Numbered from the stretch's first letter, positions 1 to 9,267 are shown. The stretch: DNA of 64,000 bases from Novipirellula sp052161655 (GCF_052161655.1 NZ_CP197418.1:7812001-7876000), one strand, 5' to 3'. Program-made: numbers and translations. The notes: generated by a model from the letters alone, not told the origin.

Positions 1-243
1 CTGGCGTGATTCGTCCGCTTCGTAGATTGCATCATGGTAGCCTCCGTCGATTTCGACAATTTGCTTCCGCTGAATACACGCGAAATCCGTGATGTAGGGT
101 TCGATCGGATGTTGCCGTCGGAATTTCAACCCGCAAAGTCTCCTGCCTCGAAGCACTCGCCATAGCAGTGACTCCGCTTTTGTTTGTCTCGCGCGAAGTT
201 CGCGAGCTTTGACGGTTGTGTTCGGGTTTTCTCGAATCGCCAT
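1..243 (-). CDS. DUF559 endonuclease-like protein, 5' part only
   Basis: The reading frame is open from an ATG at 241-243 to the left edge, giving 81 residues; the rest lies outside the window. The visible protein contains AESLLWRVLRGRRLCGLKFR, then RQHPIEPYITDFAC and VEIDGGYHD. This is the conserved core of the DUF559 family: a Trp-Leu-Arg helix, then K-F-R-R-Q-H-P-I, D-F and E-x-D-G-G-x-H. These small proteins share the PD-(D/E)XK/Vsr nuclease fold, and the D-F and E-x-D residues would form the catalytic site. The biological role of the family is not settled. A GGGGAGGG stretch lies a suitable distance upstream of the ATG. The gene reads away from the MscS gene and appears to stand alone. 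Confidence 0.85.
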   Translation of the reverse strand, partial: MAIRENPNTTVKARELRARQTKAESLLWRVLRGRRLCGLKFRRQHPIEPYITDFACIQRKQIVEIDGGYHDAIYEADESRQ

Positions 244-434
244 CACTATCGGCCCTCCCCATTAGTTCGTGATGCCATCCCAGATCATACCGAGCCTTCG
301 ATGCGAATGCATATCAAATCGTTGTGGCCGGTGAAACCTACTTCGCATGTACGAAGCCAGAGAGGTCAGGCGGAAAGTGATGGATTGGTTGGTGTGAATG
401 CTGAGAGAGCACATTTGATGCGGCGTACGGCGCG

Positions 435-559
435 GATTGCTCGGACGGCCCTCGCCCGAGCAATCGCTAAAGGCTCTGCTCGACCTCTCCCAAACAAGTT
501 TGGGAGAGGTGACACGACGCAAGCCACCTCGCCTGCGCGAGGTTTGGCGGAGAGGTGGC
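435..559. repeat. Long dispersed palindromic repeat, copy 1 (partial)
   Basis: The gene-free stretch 244-587 holds one recognisable element. It contains GCTCGGACGGCCCTCGCCCG, then AAGGCTCTGCTCGACCTC and a perfect palindrome at 483-510 with arms ACCTCTCCCAAAC and GTTTGGGAGAGGT. The same core recurs at 27283-27461 and 35147-35319. This copy lacks the left half seen in those two. It lies just beyond the 3' end of the MscS gene and could form a terminator-like hairpin for it. Apparent reading frames across it show no family resemblance. Confidence 0.85.
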
Positions 560-587
560 AAACCGCGAGCCTTTGCATGGCACGCGG

Positions 588-3500
588 CTACTTGCTGTCG
601 CCGTTGCGGCTGCTGCGGTCCAACAGGATTCCAAGTGGCATCGTTTCCGTTTTGACGCTGAAATTGACATCGCGTTGCGGGAACGGAATCGAAATGTTCG
701 CCTCTCGGAATGCCTGGATGATCGCCGTGTTGACTTCATGGGTAACCCCAACTCGGCGGTCAAGATTCGCCAAGTAAAAGCGGACCGCAAAGTTTAGCGA
801 ACTGTCGCCAAACGAGTCAAAGTTGATCAACGGAGCGGGGTCGTCCATCACGTCAGGATGCTCGCGGACCACACGTTCCAAGATCGCGCGGACTTGATCG
901 GGATCGGCGTCGTATTCGACTCCGACTTCGATCGACAAGCGATTGATCACGTTCGAGAGTGACCAATTGAGAATCTTGCCAGTGATCAGATCCTTATTGG
1001 GAACAACCAACTCTTTGCGTTCCCAGCTGGTCACCGTCGTCGCTCGCATTTGGATTCGTGAAACGACACCCGTGGTCCCGTCGATTGTGACGATGTCTCC
1101 AACACGAACGGGGCGTTCGAGCAACAGGATGATGCCTGAGACGAAATTAGCCACAATTTCTTGCAGACCAAAACCAAGGCCGACGGATGCTGCGGCAAGT
1201 AACCAACCAAGCTGAGTCCATGGCACGCGGAGGATATTCAAAACCACAAAACTGCCAGCGACCGTCAATGTGTAGCGAAGAATCGTGGTCAACGCATAAC
1301 GGGCTCCACTGTCGAGCGATGTACGACGGAGCACGAACAACTCTAAAAGCCCCGGCAAATTCCGAATCGCATAGACAAGCACTACGATCGTCATGAGCGC
1401 GTACAGCAGATCGCGGATGGTAACCGTTTCAATATTCTCACCGACATGGACTCGCCACAATTCGATGCGGTCAAAAATTTCGATCGCTGGTAAAACGTTG
1501 CTCCAAATCAGAGCGAAACCTGACAACGCGATCACCGTGGCCATCACATAGACCAATTGCCGCGTCTGACGATCGAGCTTCGGCAAATCCGCCTTGTCTT
1601 CCTCTTGAAGTTCGATACCGATATCAGTGGGCAACCCTTCGGCGGAAGAGGCTTGCAACGCGGCAAGTTTCTTTTCACGCATCTCGCGTGCTTGCCGTCT
1701 TGCGACGTCGCGGTAATGCAGACTTAGCCATCGAAACGCCAATGCCATAACGAGCAGCAACATCACTAGTAGCAGAATCGACGTTTGCATCAACTTGCCC
1801 AAGTTGAATGCGGTATCGAGGTAACCGGCAACCGCCAGCACGGCAAAGACGAGCGGAAATCCGGTCAGAACCAGCCAGATCACGCGGCGCCATCGATACG
1901 CCATCGAATCCGGATTGTCACGTCGGACTTGGTTGAAAATTGGACTATTTACGGAGAAGATTACGTTGTGAAACATCGCAGTGACCAGGAACAACGCGAT
2001 CGATGTTAATCGCGATGCCGCGGAGCGAAGCTGCGAATCAGGATGCTCGTAAAGCGACAACATCAGGAAAATCAAGACGCCTCCGATCGCGGTATACCAA
2101 CGCAGGTGGAACCGTAACATTTTGCGGATCGAATCGTCCCAGGCGAAATGAGCTTCCGCCAAGCCTTTGTTTCGACAAACCTCTTTAATCAATTCTCGGG
2201 ACGCAATGAACAGCGCCGTGACGCCAAAGGCGTTGCCGATTCCGAGCACGAAGGGATCGGCTCCGAGATTGCCTTGCAGCGACCAACCCACAAATCCAAA
2301 GAACGCGGGCCAGACACAAGCCAGTACGATGGAAAAAAAGAGTGCGGAAGCGGTACAACGAAACGTTGCATTGGTCCGCATCGCATCTTCACCGAACTCG
2401 CGTACCCAACGCCGCAAACGCGATCGATAGAACACCAGGGTCAATACAGTTAGCACTCCGATCAACGAGCGGAGCGGACGTGAAAGAAAGCTCCGCACCA
2501 ATTGGTCGTACACTTTTTTCCAGTTTTCGGCATCGGTCAACCAGCGAGCAGCAGTTGGCAGATATTCCAGTTCAGAAACAGAGAATATGGGCGAACTACG
2601 AATCCAGAACACATTTTTATCCACGAAATCGATGTATTCATCGATCACACCGCGAAGTTCGCGACGCTGAGTGTCAGCGGTTAGCATCGTTTGCAAGATG
2701 GAGTTTTGAGCCTGGATCGTAGCCGCCAACAATTCCTTGCGTTTCTTTAAAAGCGTGAGCTCGGGATCGTCCTCAGGCGTGTCGGCGGGGATCGCTGCAA
2801 TTTGCTGCTCTACTTTCGCAGCTTCATCTTCCAATTCAAAAACGCTGATTTGGTGTTCTTGGATCTTTTCTTGCAGATCCGCTCGCGGGCGGAACTTGGC
2901 ACTCAGCTCTTCAAAATCTCGCCGTTTATTGCGTAGCATCAATCCAAGGGCGTCGGTCAGTCCGACCGCTTCAAGCCGCTCTTGCGAAACCTTCAACGCG
3001 TTTTTGACGTCTTCATAAGCTTGTTGGGTTTCGGTCAACCGAGTCAGTGCTCGGGATGACTCGCCCACCAATTTCTGATGTCGCTCGGTGACTTCGATAT
3101 TGCTTTGGGCCAGCGGTTTGAGTTCTTCTGGAACTTGTTGCAAATCATTGCGCAGCCCCTGCATCGTGTCGGCAACCTCACTGCGTTGACGCTGCGTTAG
3201 CGCGGTCTGCAGGGCGTCCAGGTCGCTGCGAAGTTGTGCGGTTTGTCGCTCGGACAATTGACGCTGCAACGGCAGCAAGTCGTTGGTGGCAAGGTAGGCC
3301 GCTTGTTCCTTCTTAAGTTCCTCAATCTTCTTTTGAAGTGCTTGTTGTTTTGATCGCAGCTGAATCGTGCGAGCCTGAGTCTGCGCGGCAGGCTCACTCG
3401 GCAACGCGGGTCCAGCAAGTTGTTTGTCGACTTGTTCTAAGTCCTTTTCGGCTTGGCTGATTTCGGCAGGAATTTCCCCGAGTCGTTTTTGTCGGCGAGC

Positions 3501-4040
3501 TGGTTCCGCAGTGAGTTTGCCATCGTTGCCGCTCGTATTGCTGAGTGCGAGTTGAGTTTCGGCAATTTTTTGTTTGATCGTTTCGACAGTGGAATCGGGA
3601 TCCAACGCCCATTTGACCACCTCATTTGAGTCGATCTCGGACTTGATTTGCTTCATCCGCGCCGGAGCGTCGGTCGCCATCAATTCGAGCTGCTGGATGT
3701 TTTTGTCGCTCGCTTCCGCCGCACTGAGGTTCTGTTTGGCTTGCTGATACAGCTCTTCGAGCGCCGTTTTTAGCGTGGCATCAAGACTGTCGTTTGCGGC
3801 GAGCGATGCGAGTCCCGATTCGATGGTTTTCGCATCAACGGCGTCTTTGTTTTCAAGCGGATTGTCGATGGCCGTCGCAACCAGAGCACTCGATTCGGAA
3901 TTTTGACCGAGTAATACGGAGGGGCTGGTAGTCGCAAAGAAGGCGATAAAACACGCGACGAGCACGCTAAGGTTCAGAGGACACGCCGTATTGTATGAAC
4001 AAAGGCCGCGTCTGGCCCCACCGTTGGCTGTAAATTGCAT
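588..4040 (-). CDS. Large MscS-type mechanosensitive channel (MscK/MscM class)
   Basis: This 1150-residue protein is built like the long MscK/MscM channels that open under membrane tension and release osmolytes. A signal-like hydrophobic stretch (residues about 20-45) is followed by a long Gln/Glu/Lys-rich periplasmic coiled coil (about 50-480), which fits the MscS porin domain. A block of membrane helices follows (about 520-930). The C-terminal MscS pore and beta domain is clear: AAASVGLGFGLQEIVANF, then LLERPVRVGDIVTIDG and VVPNKDLITGKILNW. The cytoplasmic vestibule closes with FPQRDVNF. Length fits the long subfamily. It lies downstream of the adaptor operon but is separated from it by about 280 bp, so cotranscription is uncertain. 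An inner-membrane location is expected. Confidence 0.93.
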   Translation of the reverse strand: MQFTANGGARRGLCSYNTACPLNLSVLVACFIAFFATTSPSVLLGQNSESSALVATAIDNPLENKDAVDAKTIESGLASLAANDSLDATLKTALEELYQQAKQNLSAAEASDKNIQQLELMATDAPARMKQIKSEIDSNEVVKWALDPDSTVETIKQKIAETQLALSNTSGNDGKLTAEPARRQKRLGEIPAEISQAEKDLEQVDKQLAGPALPSEPAAQTQARTIQLRSKQQALQKKIEELKKEQAAYLATNDLLPLQRQLSERQTAQLRSDLDALQTALTQRQRSEVADTMQGLRNDLQQVPEELKPLAQSNIEVTERHQKLVGESSRALTRLTETQQAYEDVKNALKVSQERLEAVGLTDALGLMLRNKRRDFEELSAKFRPRADLQEKIQEHQISVFELEDEAAKVEQQIAAIPADTPEDDPELTLLKKRKELLAATIQAQNSILQTMLTADTQRRELRGVIDEYIDFVDKNVFWIRSSPIFSVSELEYLPTAARWLTDAENWKKVYDQLVRSFLSRPLRSLIGVLTVLTLVFYRSRLRRWVREFGEDAMRTNATFRCTASALFFSIVLACVWPAFFGFVGWSLQGNLGADPFVLGIGNAFGVTALFIASRELIKEVCRNKGLAEAHFAWDDSIRKMLRFHLRWYTAIGGVLIFLMLSLYEHPDSQLRSAASRLTSIALFLVTAMFHNVIFSVNSPIFNQVRRDNPDSMAYRWRRVIWLVLTGFPLVFAVLAVAGYLDTAFNLGKLMQTSILLLVMLLLVMALAFRWLSLHYRDVARRQAREMREKKLAALQASSAEGLPTDIGIELQEEDKADLPKLDRQTRQLVYVMATVIALSGFALIWSNVLPAIEIFDRIELWRVHVGENIETVTIRDLLYALMTIVVLVYAIRNLPGLLELFVLRRTSLDSGARYALTTILRYTLTVAGSFVVLNILRVPWTQLGWLLAAASVGLGFGLQEIVANFVSGIILLLERPVRVGDIVTIDGTTGVVSRIQMRATTVTSWERKELVVPNKDLITGKILNWSLSNVINRLSIEVGVEYDADPDQVRAILERVVREHPDVMDDPAPLINFDSFGDSSLNFAVRFYLANLDRRVGVTHEVNTAIIQAFREANISIPFPQRDVNFSVKTETMPLGILLDRSSRNGDSK

Positions 4041-4291
4041 TTTGTAAAGAACGAGGGTTGGCGTGTTAGAAGAGGTTGCGAATACAAACTGTCATCGAAA
4101 CCGAGCAACCGTGCAACCTAGATGCCAATCGGGGCGAAAGAATTGTTGAAGATCCGTCAAGGATTTCAACTGCGGATGGGATTGGCTCCCGCGCCGCATG
4201 ATCGATGGGCCCTAAAAATCCCACGCCGCAAAATGGCGATAGCAAAAAGAACGCTGACGCCGCTACCGCGGCAGGGTGGTGAGTTTTTTGC

Positions 4292-4316
4292 TCTAGCTGC
4301 GGAGCAGCGGTAGCTA
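4292..4316. repeat. Small hairpin repeat (REP-like)
   Basis: The 280 bp between the MscS gene and the adaptor fusion hold no convincing gene. A hairpin with arms GCTGC and GCAGC followed by GGTAGC ends next to the stop codon of the fusion gene. A very similar element lies at 35103-35126. Confidence 0.6.
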
Positions 4317-4319
4317 ACT

Positions 4320-6503
4320 CTATCGCAGCGATTCTTGCTGCAGCGTATGCCACAATCGCGTGATCTTGTCCGAGGCGCGACGCAATAGAGGATCGGTCCG
4401 GTGATCCAATTCCACCTCGACTCGCAATCCGGCCGGCAGCACGTCGGCAGACTCGGCGTCCAAGCGGACTCGGCCGACAAAATGAGGTTCAAGGAGTCGG
4501 ATGTCCGTTTCGGATTGAGATTCAGCTTCGGAAGATTGCCTCTGGACGCTCAGCGGACCGCCTTCGAGTGACGATAGCGATGCCACGACCAGCTGGTCAG
4601 TCGCACGTGGTTCGAGTTTCTCAAACAGCGCCGTGGCGCGACGGTTCTCGGAGTATCGAACGCCAATGTTGGTGCCGACGATGGGACGGGCTTGTTTGAT
4701 CTGCGATTGGCTTATCAGCGCCATGATCTCTTTATCACGAGAGAACGCAACGGTCATCAACAAGTCGCCTTCGCGGACATAACGGCCGACAAATTGATCC
4801 AGTCCGCGGGTGATGACTTGACCATCGCGAGACGCAGTGACACGAAGTGAATCACATTTCTTGGCGATTTGCTCGTACTGCTGCTGGATCGATTTTAGAT
4901 GTTCTTGCAAGACGATTCGTTCGCCCAATTCCTTCTGTTCAATCGCTTGCCGAATTTTGATCTTGATCTGCTGCCGTTCAATCTCTAGGCGATCGCGGTG
5001 GTTCGTCAATTCACGGTTCTCGATTTCCAATAGCAAATCGCCGCGACGAACCTTGTCTTGATCACGAACGTGCACGTGTCGAATAAAGCCGTCGGCTCGG
5101 CTGCGAACGAGCGTTTCCGGAGCGTACCGCACGACGGCAGCAGCACGGGAAGAAGTCGGAATCGGTAACCAACAAACAGCGATAATCGCGGCGGCAACCA
5201 GTCCGCCGCCAACAATACTGGCTCGGCAAAACGTGGCAAAATCGGTTTGCAGCAATTTCAATGCGTTTTGGGCATGCCGTTTCAGCGGACGCAAGAACCA
5301 CATCCAAATGCCGGCTCCCATCAAGACGATCCCAGCACCCGAAAACATCGTCGATGCGGCAAGCAATAGAGTCGTGCAAATGACGACTCGCCAAACCAAT
5401 GCAGCGATTCCGTAAACCAACACGAAATAGCGACGCCAGCCCTGCAGCGAACTACCCGATGGTGACACCCCCGTAGCAAGTCGACGGATTTGTTGTACCA
5501 CCGCCTGGGACGCTGCGGAATACAAATTGGGGATTTCCAGCCAATCCGAAAGGATGTAATAGCCATCGAATCGCATCAGCGGATTGGCATTGAACGCGAT
5601 CGTGGATATTCCAGCTGCCAGGATCAACCGATGCAGTAAGAACGACAACGACGGTGAGTCAACGAAGCACCAAGCGATCATCGCCAACGATGCAATACAC
5701 AACTCGACGTACATACCGGCCGCCGACACAGCGATTCGAGCCCATTTGCTGTTCAACCGCCAACAGCTTGTGACATCCACGTAAGCCAACGGAGCGAACA
5801 GGATAAAAACGACGCCAACTTCGCGCGCATTTGCTCCTTGCCGATGGCAGGCCACGGCGTGGGCGAGTTCATGAATACACTTCAGAGCAACCCAAAATGA
5901 AAACAACCAAATCCAGTTTGAGCGGCTCCAAACTTGAGCCGACTCGGTTGAAAAACGATCCCATTGAAACGCCAAGCAAAGGATGCCGCCGACAATGATC
6001 AGGAATCCAAGGACCAGTGCTGCGGGTGAAAACACAGCCCGCAGCGATTGGGCTGTCGCCGCGATCCATCGTTCGGATCGCAGCACGGGGACTTTCATCC
6101 AAAACGGGTTGAGCGAACGCAATGAGAACGCCGAATCAACGCCGCGAGGGTTCGATCCAGTATCGCGGTCTCGCTTTCGCGTCGGGGTTGCTGCGTTGGC
6201 GAGATAACCGAGTTCGTTTTCAAGCAACCAGTGCACGATCGATTGAGCTTGATCGGTCGTCGGTGCTCGGCTGCCTAGGGTTGCCGCCGCTAGTCCGCAT
6301 GCCTGCGGGACCGTCGTCTTTCCGTCTAACAATGATAAGAAGACATACTCTTCGTAACCAACATGATAGAATTGGTGCAGCGACGGGATCTCGATACGGT
6401 ACGCCGTTTGTCCACGCTGTTGGATCGGCCAAAAACGCAGGTCGTCGGCTAAGCGGATCGGCTGTTCCGCTAGGTCAATTGTGTTGGGATCCCGCCGTGA
6501 CAT
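4320..6503 (-). CDS. PqqD-like / M50-type membrane protease / HlyD-like adaptor fusion
   Basis: The protein has 727 residues from the ATG at 6501-6503. I prefer this over an upstream in-frame start because it lies 4 nt after the preceding stop and follows GGGGTGG. Residues about 10-100 resemble PqqD/RiPP-recognition-like folds, with a hydrophobic YVFLSLLDGKTTVPQAC segment and LLENELGYL. Membrane helices start near 158. HELAH at 211-215 is a zinc site of M50 (site-2) protease type, and NPLMRFDGYY at 307-316 matches the second conserved M50 motif. Further helices lead to a biotinyl-lipoyl-like half (RADGFIRHVHV, KVRRGDLLLEIENREL, about 465-500), a coiled coil, the second half (SRDGQVI) and a beta-barrel region. 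Proteins of this design are annotated as membrane components of efflux or secretion systems. Proteolysis is plausible but unproven. It is the last gene of the five-gene set. Confidence 0.85.
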   Translation of the reverse strand: MSRRDPNTIDLAEQPIRLADDLRFWPIQQRGQTAYRIEIPSLHQFYHVGYEEYVFLSLLDGKTTVPQACGLAAATLGSRAPTTDQAQSIVHWLLENELGYLANAATPTRKRDRDTGSNPRGVDSAFSLRSLNPFWMKVPVLRSERWIAATAQSLRAVFSPAALVLGFLIIVGGILCLAFQWDRFSTESAQVWSRSNWIWLFSFWVALKCIHELAHAVACHRQGANAREVGVVFILFAPLAYVDVTSCWRLNSKWARIAVSAAGMYVELCIASLAMIAWCFVDSPSLSFLLHRLILAAGISTIAFNANPLMRFDGYYILSDWLEIPNLYSAASQAVVQQIRRLATGVSPSGSSLQGWRRYFVLVYGIAALVWRVVICTTLLLAASTMFSGAGIVLMGAGIWMWFLRPLKRHAQNALKLLQTDFATFCRASIVGGGLVAAAIIAVCWLPIPTSSRAAAVVRYAPETLVRSRADGFIRHVHVRDQDKVRRGDLLLEIENRELTNHRDRLEIERQQIKIKIRQAIEQKELGERIVLQEHLKSIQQQYEQIAKKCDSLRVTASRDGQVITRGLDQFVGRYVREGDLLMTVAFSRDKEIMALISQSQIKQARPIVGTNIGVRYSENRRATALFEKLEPRATDQLVVASLSSLEGGPLSVQRQSSEAESQSETDIRLLEPHFVGRVRLDAESADVLPAGLRVEVELDHRTDPLLRRASDKITRLWHTLQQESLR

Positions 6504-6507
6504 GGGG

Positions 6508-8019
6508 CTACCACCCCACCATTGAACGTAGCGATGCGTACAAGCGATGAAAGAGAACCCAACCGAGTGGATGAGGGTCGCTCTGGACCCATGCGTACCC
6601 ACGCATTCCGGGACGCATTAAATTCTCAGGATCCTCGATTTTGGATTCTGCAATGAAAACATTTTGATGGTTTTTGAGCTCGGCCTGAGGATGCATCCGC
6701 TGGATCGTGCCTTGGATCGCATGTCCCGGCAGGGCAAGCAGTGAGACATTCACTAGCATCTCGGCATCAACGTAAGGAAATTCACGTTCGTCGACCGCAA
6801 CTTCGATCATCATCTCACCAAGCGGCGCTATCTCGAACAAGGTTTCACCTTGCTTTAGCGGAGTGCCGATGCTTTCGTGATGGTCTCCGCTGACAATGAC
6901 CCCATCGATGGGACTGCGGATTTCCAAGTTGCCTCGGTGATACTCCAGCAGATCCATTTCCACACTCAATCGTTCCGATTCGAGTTCTGAAATTTTGCTC
7001 GATGCGAAGTCATGTTTCACCACATGGCGGTTTCGCTGTTGAGTGATGCCGCTGAGTTCCGCACGCAGGCCTGCTAATTTGTACTCGATCTCTTGAGCAT
7101 CGATACTCGCAACCAAGTCACCTTGGTTCACGCGATCCCCGGGGCGGACATACGATTTTTCAAGCGGGCCATCGATCGGCGACGCAATGTATCGCCGAGA
7201 GACTGGTTGCAGTTCACAATCACAACGGACCTGGTATTGAACGGGAAAACACAACAGGCCTGCGATCACGATGGACGCATACAACGCCAATTTCGCACGA
7301 AAACCGGTCGTGGCGTTTGCAGCATTTCGAGTCCATCGCTGCAATCGCCCTGGCGTGGACCGCTCGATCGATTGCAGTTTGCTGAGGATCGGGAAACGCA
7401 ATACGTCAAGCAGTCGATCGGTTACCAATGGATCGACGGCGTCGTCGAGGACAAGCAAAACGCCGCGAACATCGCCATCATTGTCCGTCAATGTGATGGC
7501 TGAAAGCCGCTCGGACTTGGTTTCGGCTACGAACTGTGAAACTGACATCAACGCATGTCGATTCACATGATCGGTCACTGGCCAATGGGTGGAACCGCCC
7601 CGCAGGGCAATCTCGTCGATCGCTGCCGTCAGCAGTCGGTGCGTCTCGGATTGCGTGGAAGCATCAGATTCATGCGACTGGCCGACGATTCGCATCGGGC
7701 GCTGAACGTCTTTTTCCAAGCCCGCTGCTCGCCATCCAAGATACACACCCGCTGCGGAAAGCGTCTCGCTGATTTGCTCGGCCACGGCGGTCGCGGCATC
7801 CTCGATATTCGCAATTGAATCGAGACAGAGTTGCAATTCGATCGCGACGGACAAAATCCGCAGACGGTCGTCGATTTGTTCCGCGTAGTTAAGTTCGTTG
7901 GTAGCGTGCGGTGAATTGCCGTCATCCGTAGCCGTCGATGACGCGTGCAGACGTACCGGTATCGGTTCGCTTGATAGCGACGACGAATTTTGCGGTACGA
8001 TTGGCGTGCTGCCGGTCAT
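6508..8019 (-). CDS. GAF-like domain fused to HlyD-type adaptor
   Basis: The protein has 503 residues. About 220 cytosolic residues look like a degenerate GAF domain (LRILSVAIELQLCLDSI, then VYLGWR and GVLLVLDD). A single membrane helix follows (about 243-260, ALYASIVIAGLLCFPV). The periplasmic part is a classic adaptor: SPIDGPLEKSYVRPGDRV and GDLVASIDAQEIEYKL, a short coiled coil, LEIRSPIDGVIVSGD, then a beta barrel with MMIEVAVDEREFPYV. Such adaptors connect inner-membrane machinery to a TolC-like channel. The cytosolic domain could sense a small molecule or bind a partner. The stop lies 4 nt before the next start, so the two are probably translated together. Confidence 0.88.
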   Translation of the reverse strand: MTGSTPIVPQNSSSLSSEPIPVRLHASSTATDDGNSPHATNELNYAEQIDDRLRILSVAIELQLCLDSIANIEDAATAVAEQISETLSAAGVYLGWRAAGLEKDVQRPMRIVGQSHESDASTQSETHRLLTAAIDEIALRGGSTHWPVTDHVNRHALMSVSQFVAETKSERLSAITLTDNDGDVRGVLLVLDDAVDPLVTDRLLDVLRFPILSKLQSIERSTPGRLQRWTRNAANATTGFRAKLALYASIVIAGLLCFPVQYQVRCDCELQPVSRRYIASPIDGPLEKSYVRPGDRVNQGDLVASIDAQEIEYKLAGLRAELSGITQQRNRHVVKHDFASSKISELESERLSVEMDLLEYHRGNLEIRSPIDGVIVSGDHHESIGTPLKQGETLFEIAPLGEMMIEVAVDEREFPYVDAEMLVNVSLLALPGHAIQGTIQRMHPQAELKNHQNVFIAESKIEDPENLMRPGMRGYAWVQSDPHPLGWVLFHRLYASLRSMVGW

Positions 8020-8081
8020 GAAAAAATTTAGCGATCTAGCGAGGTCGTTCGGTATATACCGGTGAAACGTCGATTGTTTTG

Positions 8082-8154
8082 TGAGCCGACGGCGCTAGCC
8101 GCGGAGAGCGTCAATATTGTAGGAAACTTGCCCGCGGCTAGCGCCGTCGGCTCA
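8082..8154. repeat. Inverted repeat between two adaptor genes
   Basis: The arms at 8082-8104 and 8132-8154 are perfect complements: TGAGCCGACGGCGCTAGCCG and its inverse, each extended by a few more bases. They enclose a 27 bp spacer. A related string, GCGGTTAGCGCCCTCGGCTC, occurs near 44188. It could act as an attenuator or mRNA-end structure between the two adaptor genes. Confidence 0.85.
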
Positions 8155-8187
8155 GATCATTATGTGCAATGACTCATATTGACCTAC

Positions 8188-9090
8188 TTAGTGAGCGGAA
8201 TTGCCGATGTATGGCATCATCGGAGAATGACTAATACGAGGCGTGCGGTCGCCGGGCACGCCCAAATTGTCGTCCGTCGCATCGGAGTACTGCCAGCGGA
8301 CAACGACGCCACTTTGAATTTTGCGGTCGCGATTGGGAATGCGGATTTTAATTCGCACGGACCCACTCTCTGCATCGGCAACCGGCGAGACAAACTCCAC
8401 TACTCCTGTGGCGGGGATTGCCGGATTCCCAATATTCAACGCGACTTGTTGATCCATTGTGAAAGTGGATGCCACTTCAATGGGAATGGAAAAAACAGCT
8501 TTTAAATTATCCAGTTGCACAACTTGCATGACCACCGGATCGGTGGGCGAGACAAATTCGCCTTGATCTTTCACAATCGAGATAACGACGCCTGAGATTG
8601 GCGATTCGATGCGACGCTGTTTGATTTGTGCCCTGACTCGTTCGTACTCAAGTCGACGCACCTCGAGTTCTTCGTTGATCGATTGCAACCTCGACTTTGC
8701 TTGCTGGTAATCGGTCTCGCTACGGTCAAGTTCACGCACCGAAGCGTTGCCTCGTTCACGCAGTTCTTTGTAGCTCGCCAGCTGTTTTTGACGACTCTGA
8801 AGTTCCAAGGTTGCACCAAGACGCGAGCCCTCGGCGTCTTTTGCCGACTTTGCCATCTCAAGCGATGCTTTTAGAACCGAATCATCGAGCTGGGCGAGCA
8901 ATTGAGTCGGGTAAACCTCATCCCCCTCGGAAACAAGGATGGCGGCGAGGATGCCGATCTCCGCTGCCGGCACGTCGACACGTTTATACGGCTCGGTGAA
9001 ACTTTCCGCTTCGGCCGCCCGTGAAATCGTTGACGATAGGGTGCACGTTGCCAGCACCGCCAATGAGATGTAGTGGTGAATATTGTTCAT
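8188..9090 (-). CDS. Periplasmic adaptor (HlyD/MacA-like membrane-fusion protein)
   Basis: The protein has 300 residues. An N-terminal signal peptide (about 1-25, AVLATCTLSSTISRAAEA) sends it to the periplasm. Then come AAEIGILAAILVSEGDEVYP and LLAQLDDSVLKASLEMAK, the first half of the biotinyl-lipoyl-like domain. A coiled-coil hairpin spans about 75-150. RIESPISGVVISIVKDQGEF is the second half, followed by a short beta barrel (LKAVFSIPIEVASTF). It lacks the long C-terminal membrane-proximal domain of RND adaptors. It lies between the SecA-like gene and the GAF-adaptor gene, separated from each by about 170 bp that hold palindromic repeats. Confidence 0.9.
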   Translation of the reverse strand: MNNIHHYISLAVLATCTLSSTISRAAEAESFTEPYKRVDVPAAEIGILAAILVSEGDEVYPTQLLAQLDDSVLKASLEMAKSAKDAEGSRLGATLELQSRQKQLASYKELRERGNASVRELDRSETDYQQAKSRLQSINEELEVRRLEYERVRAQIKQRRIESPISGVVISIVKDQGEFVSPTDPVVMQVVQLDNLKAVFSIPIEVASTFTMDQQVALNIGNPAIPATGVVEFVSPVADAESGSVRIKIRIPNRDRKIQSGVVVRWQYSDATDDNLGVPGDRTPRISHSPMMPYIGNSAH

Positions 9091-9175
9091 TGTCTAAGTT
9101 CCATTTTCGACAAAGACGGGCAGCAAACGATGGTCAACCGCTCGCTACGTCGCAAAAATCTTTCTATTTCTTGGT

Positions 9176-9267
9176 GTAGTGGATCTTGCTAAAGATCCGA
9201 ATGCAGGTTCTATAAAAGGATCTACGACGTGGTTCTGATTGAAGGGATCTTTAGCAAGATCCACTAC
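9176..9267. repeat. Paired REP-like hairpins (BIME-like) overlapping the SecA-like stop codon
   Basis: Two 23 bp units face each other at 9176-9198 and 9245-9267. Each reads GTAGT, then GGATCTT, a GCTA loop and AAGATCC. The right-hand unit contains the TAG stop of the SecA-like gene. Direct copies lie at 47876-47898 and 47913-47935. A GTAG head, a hairpin and head-to-head pairing are the hallmarks of REP/BIME elements mobilised by RAYT transposases; no such transposase is in the window. Confidence 0.85.

Noticed and set aside
184..777. A 197-codon plus-strand frame over the left intergenic repeat and MscS 3' end
   Set aside because: It overlaps the DUF559 start, the palindromic repeat and the MscS gene, with a composition typical of antisense reading.
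4066..4353. A 95-codon minus-strand frame after the adaptor fusion gene
   Set aside because: It overlaps the end of a well supported gene in another frame and has no ribosome site or recognisable motif.
9091..9263. Remnant of the missing SecA C-terminal domains after the stop
   Set aside because: The 173 bp between the stop and the next gene is mostly repeat and too short to hold the lost region.
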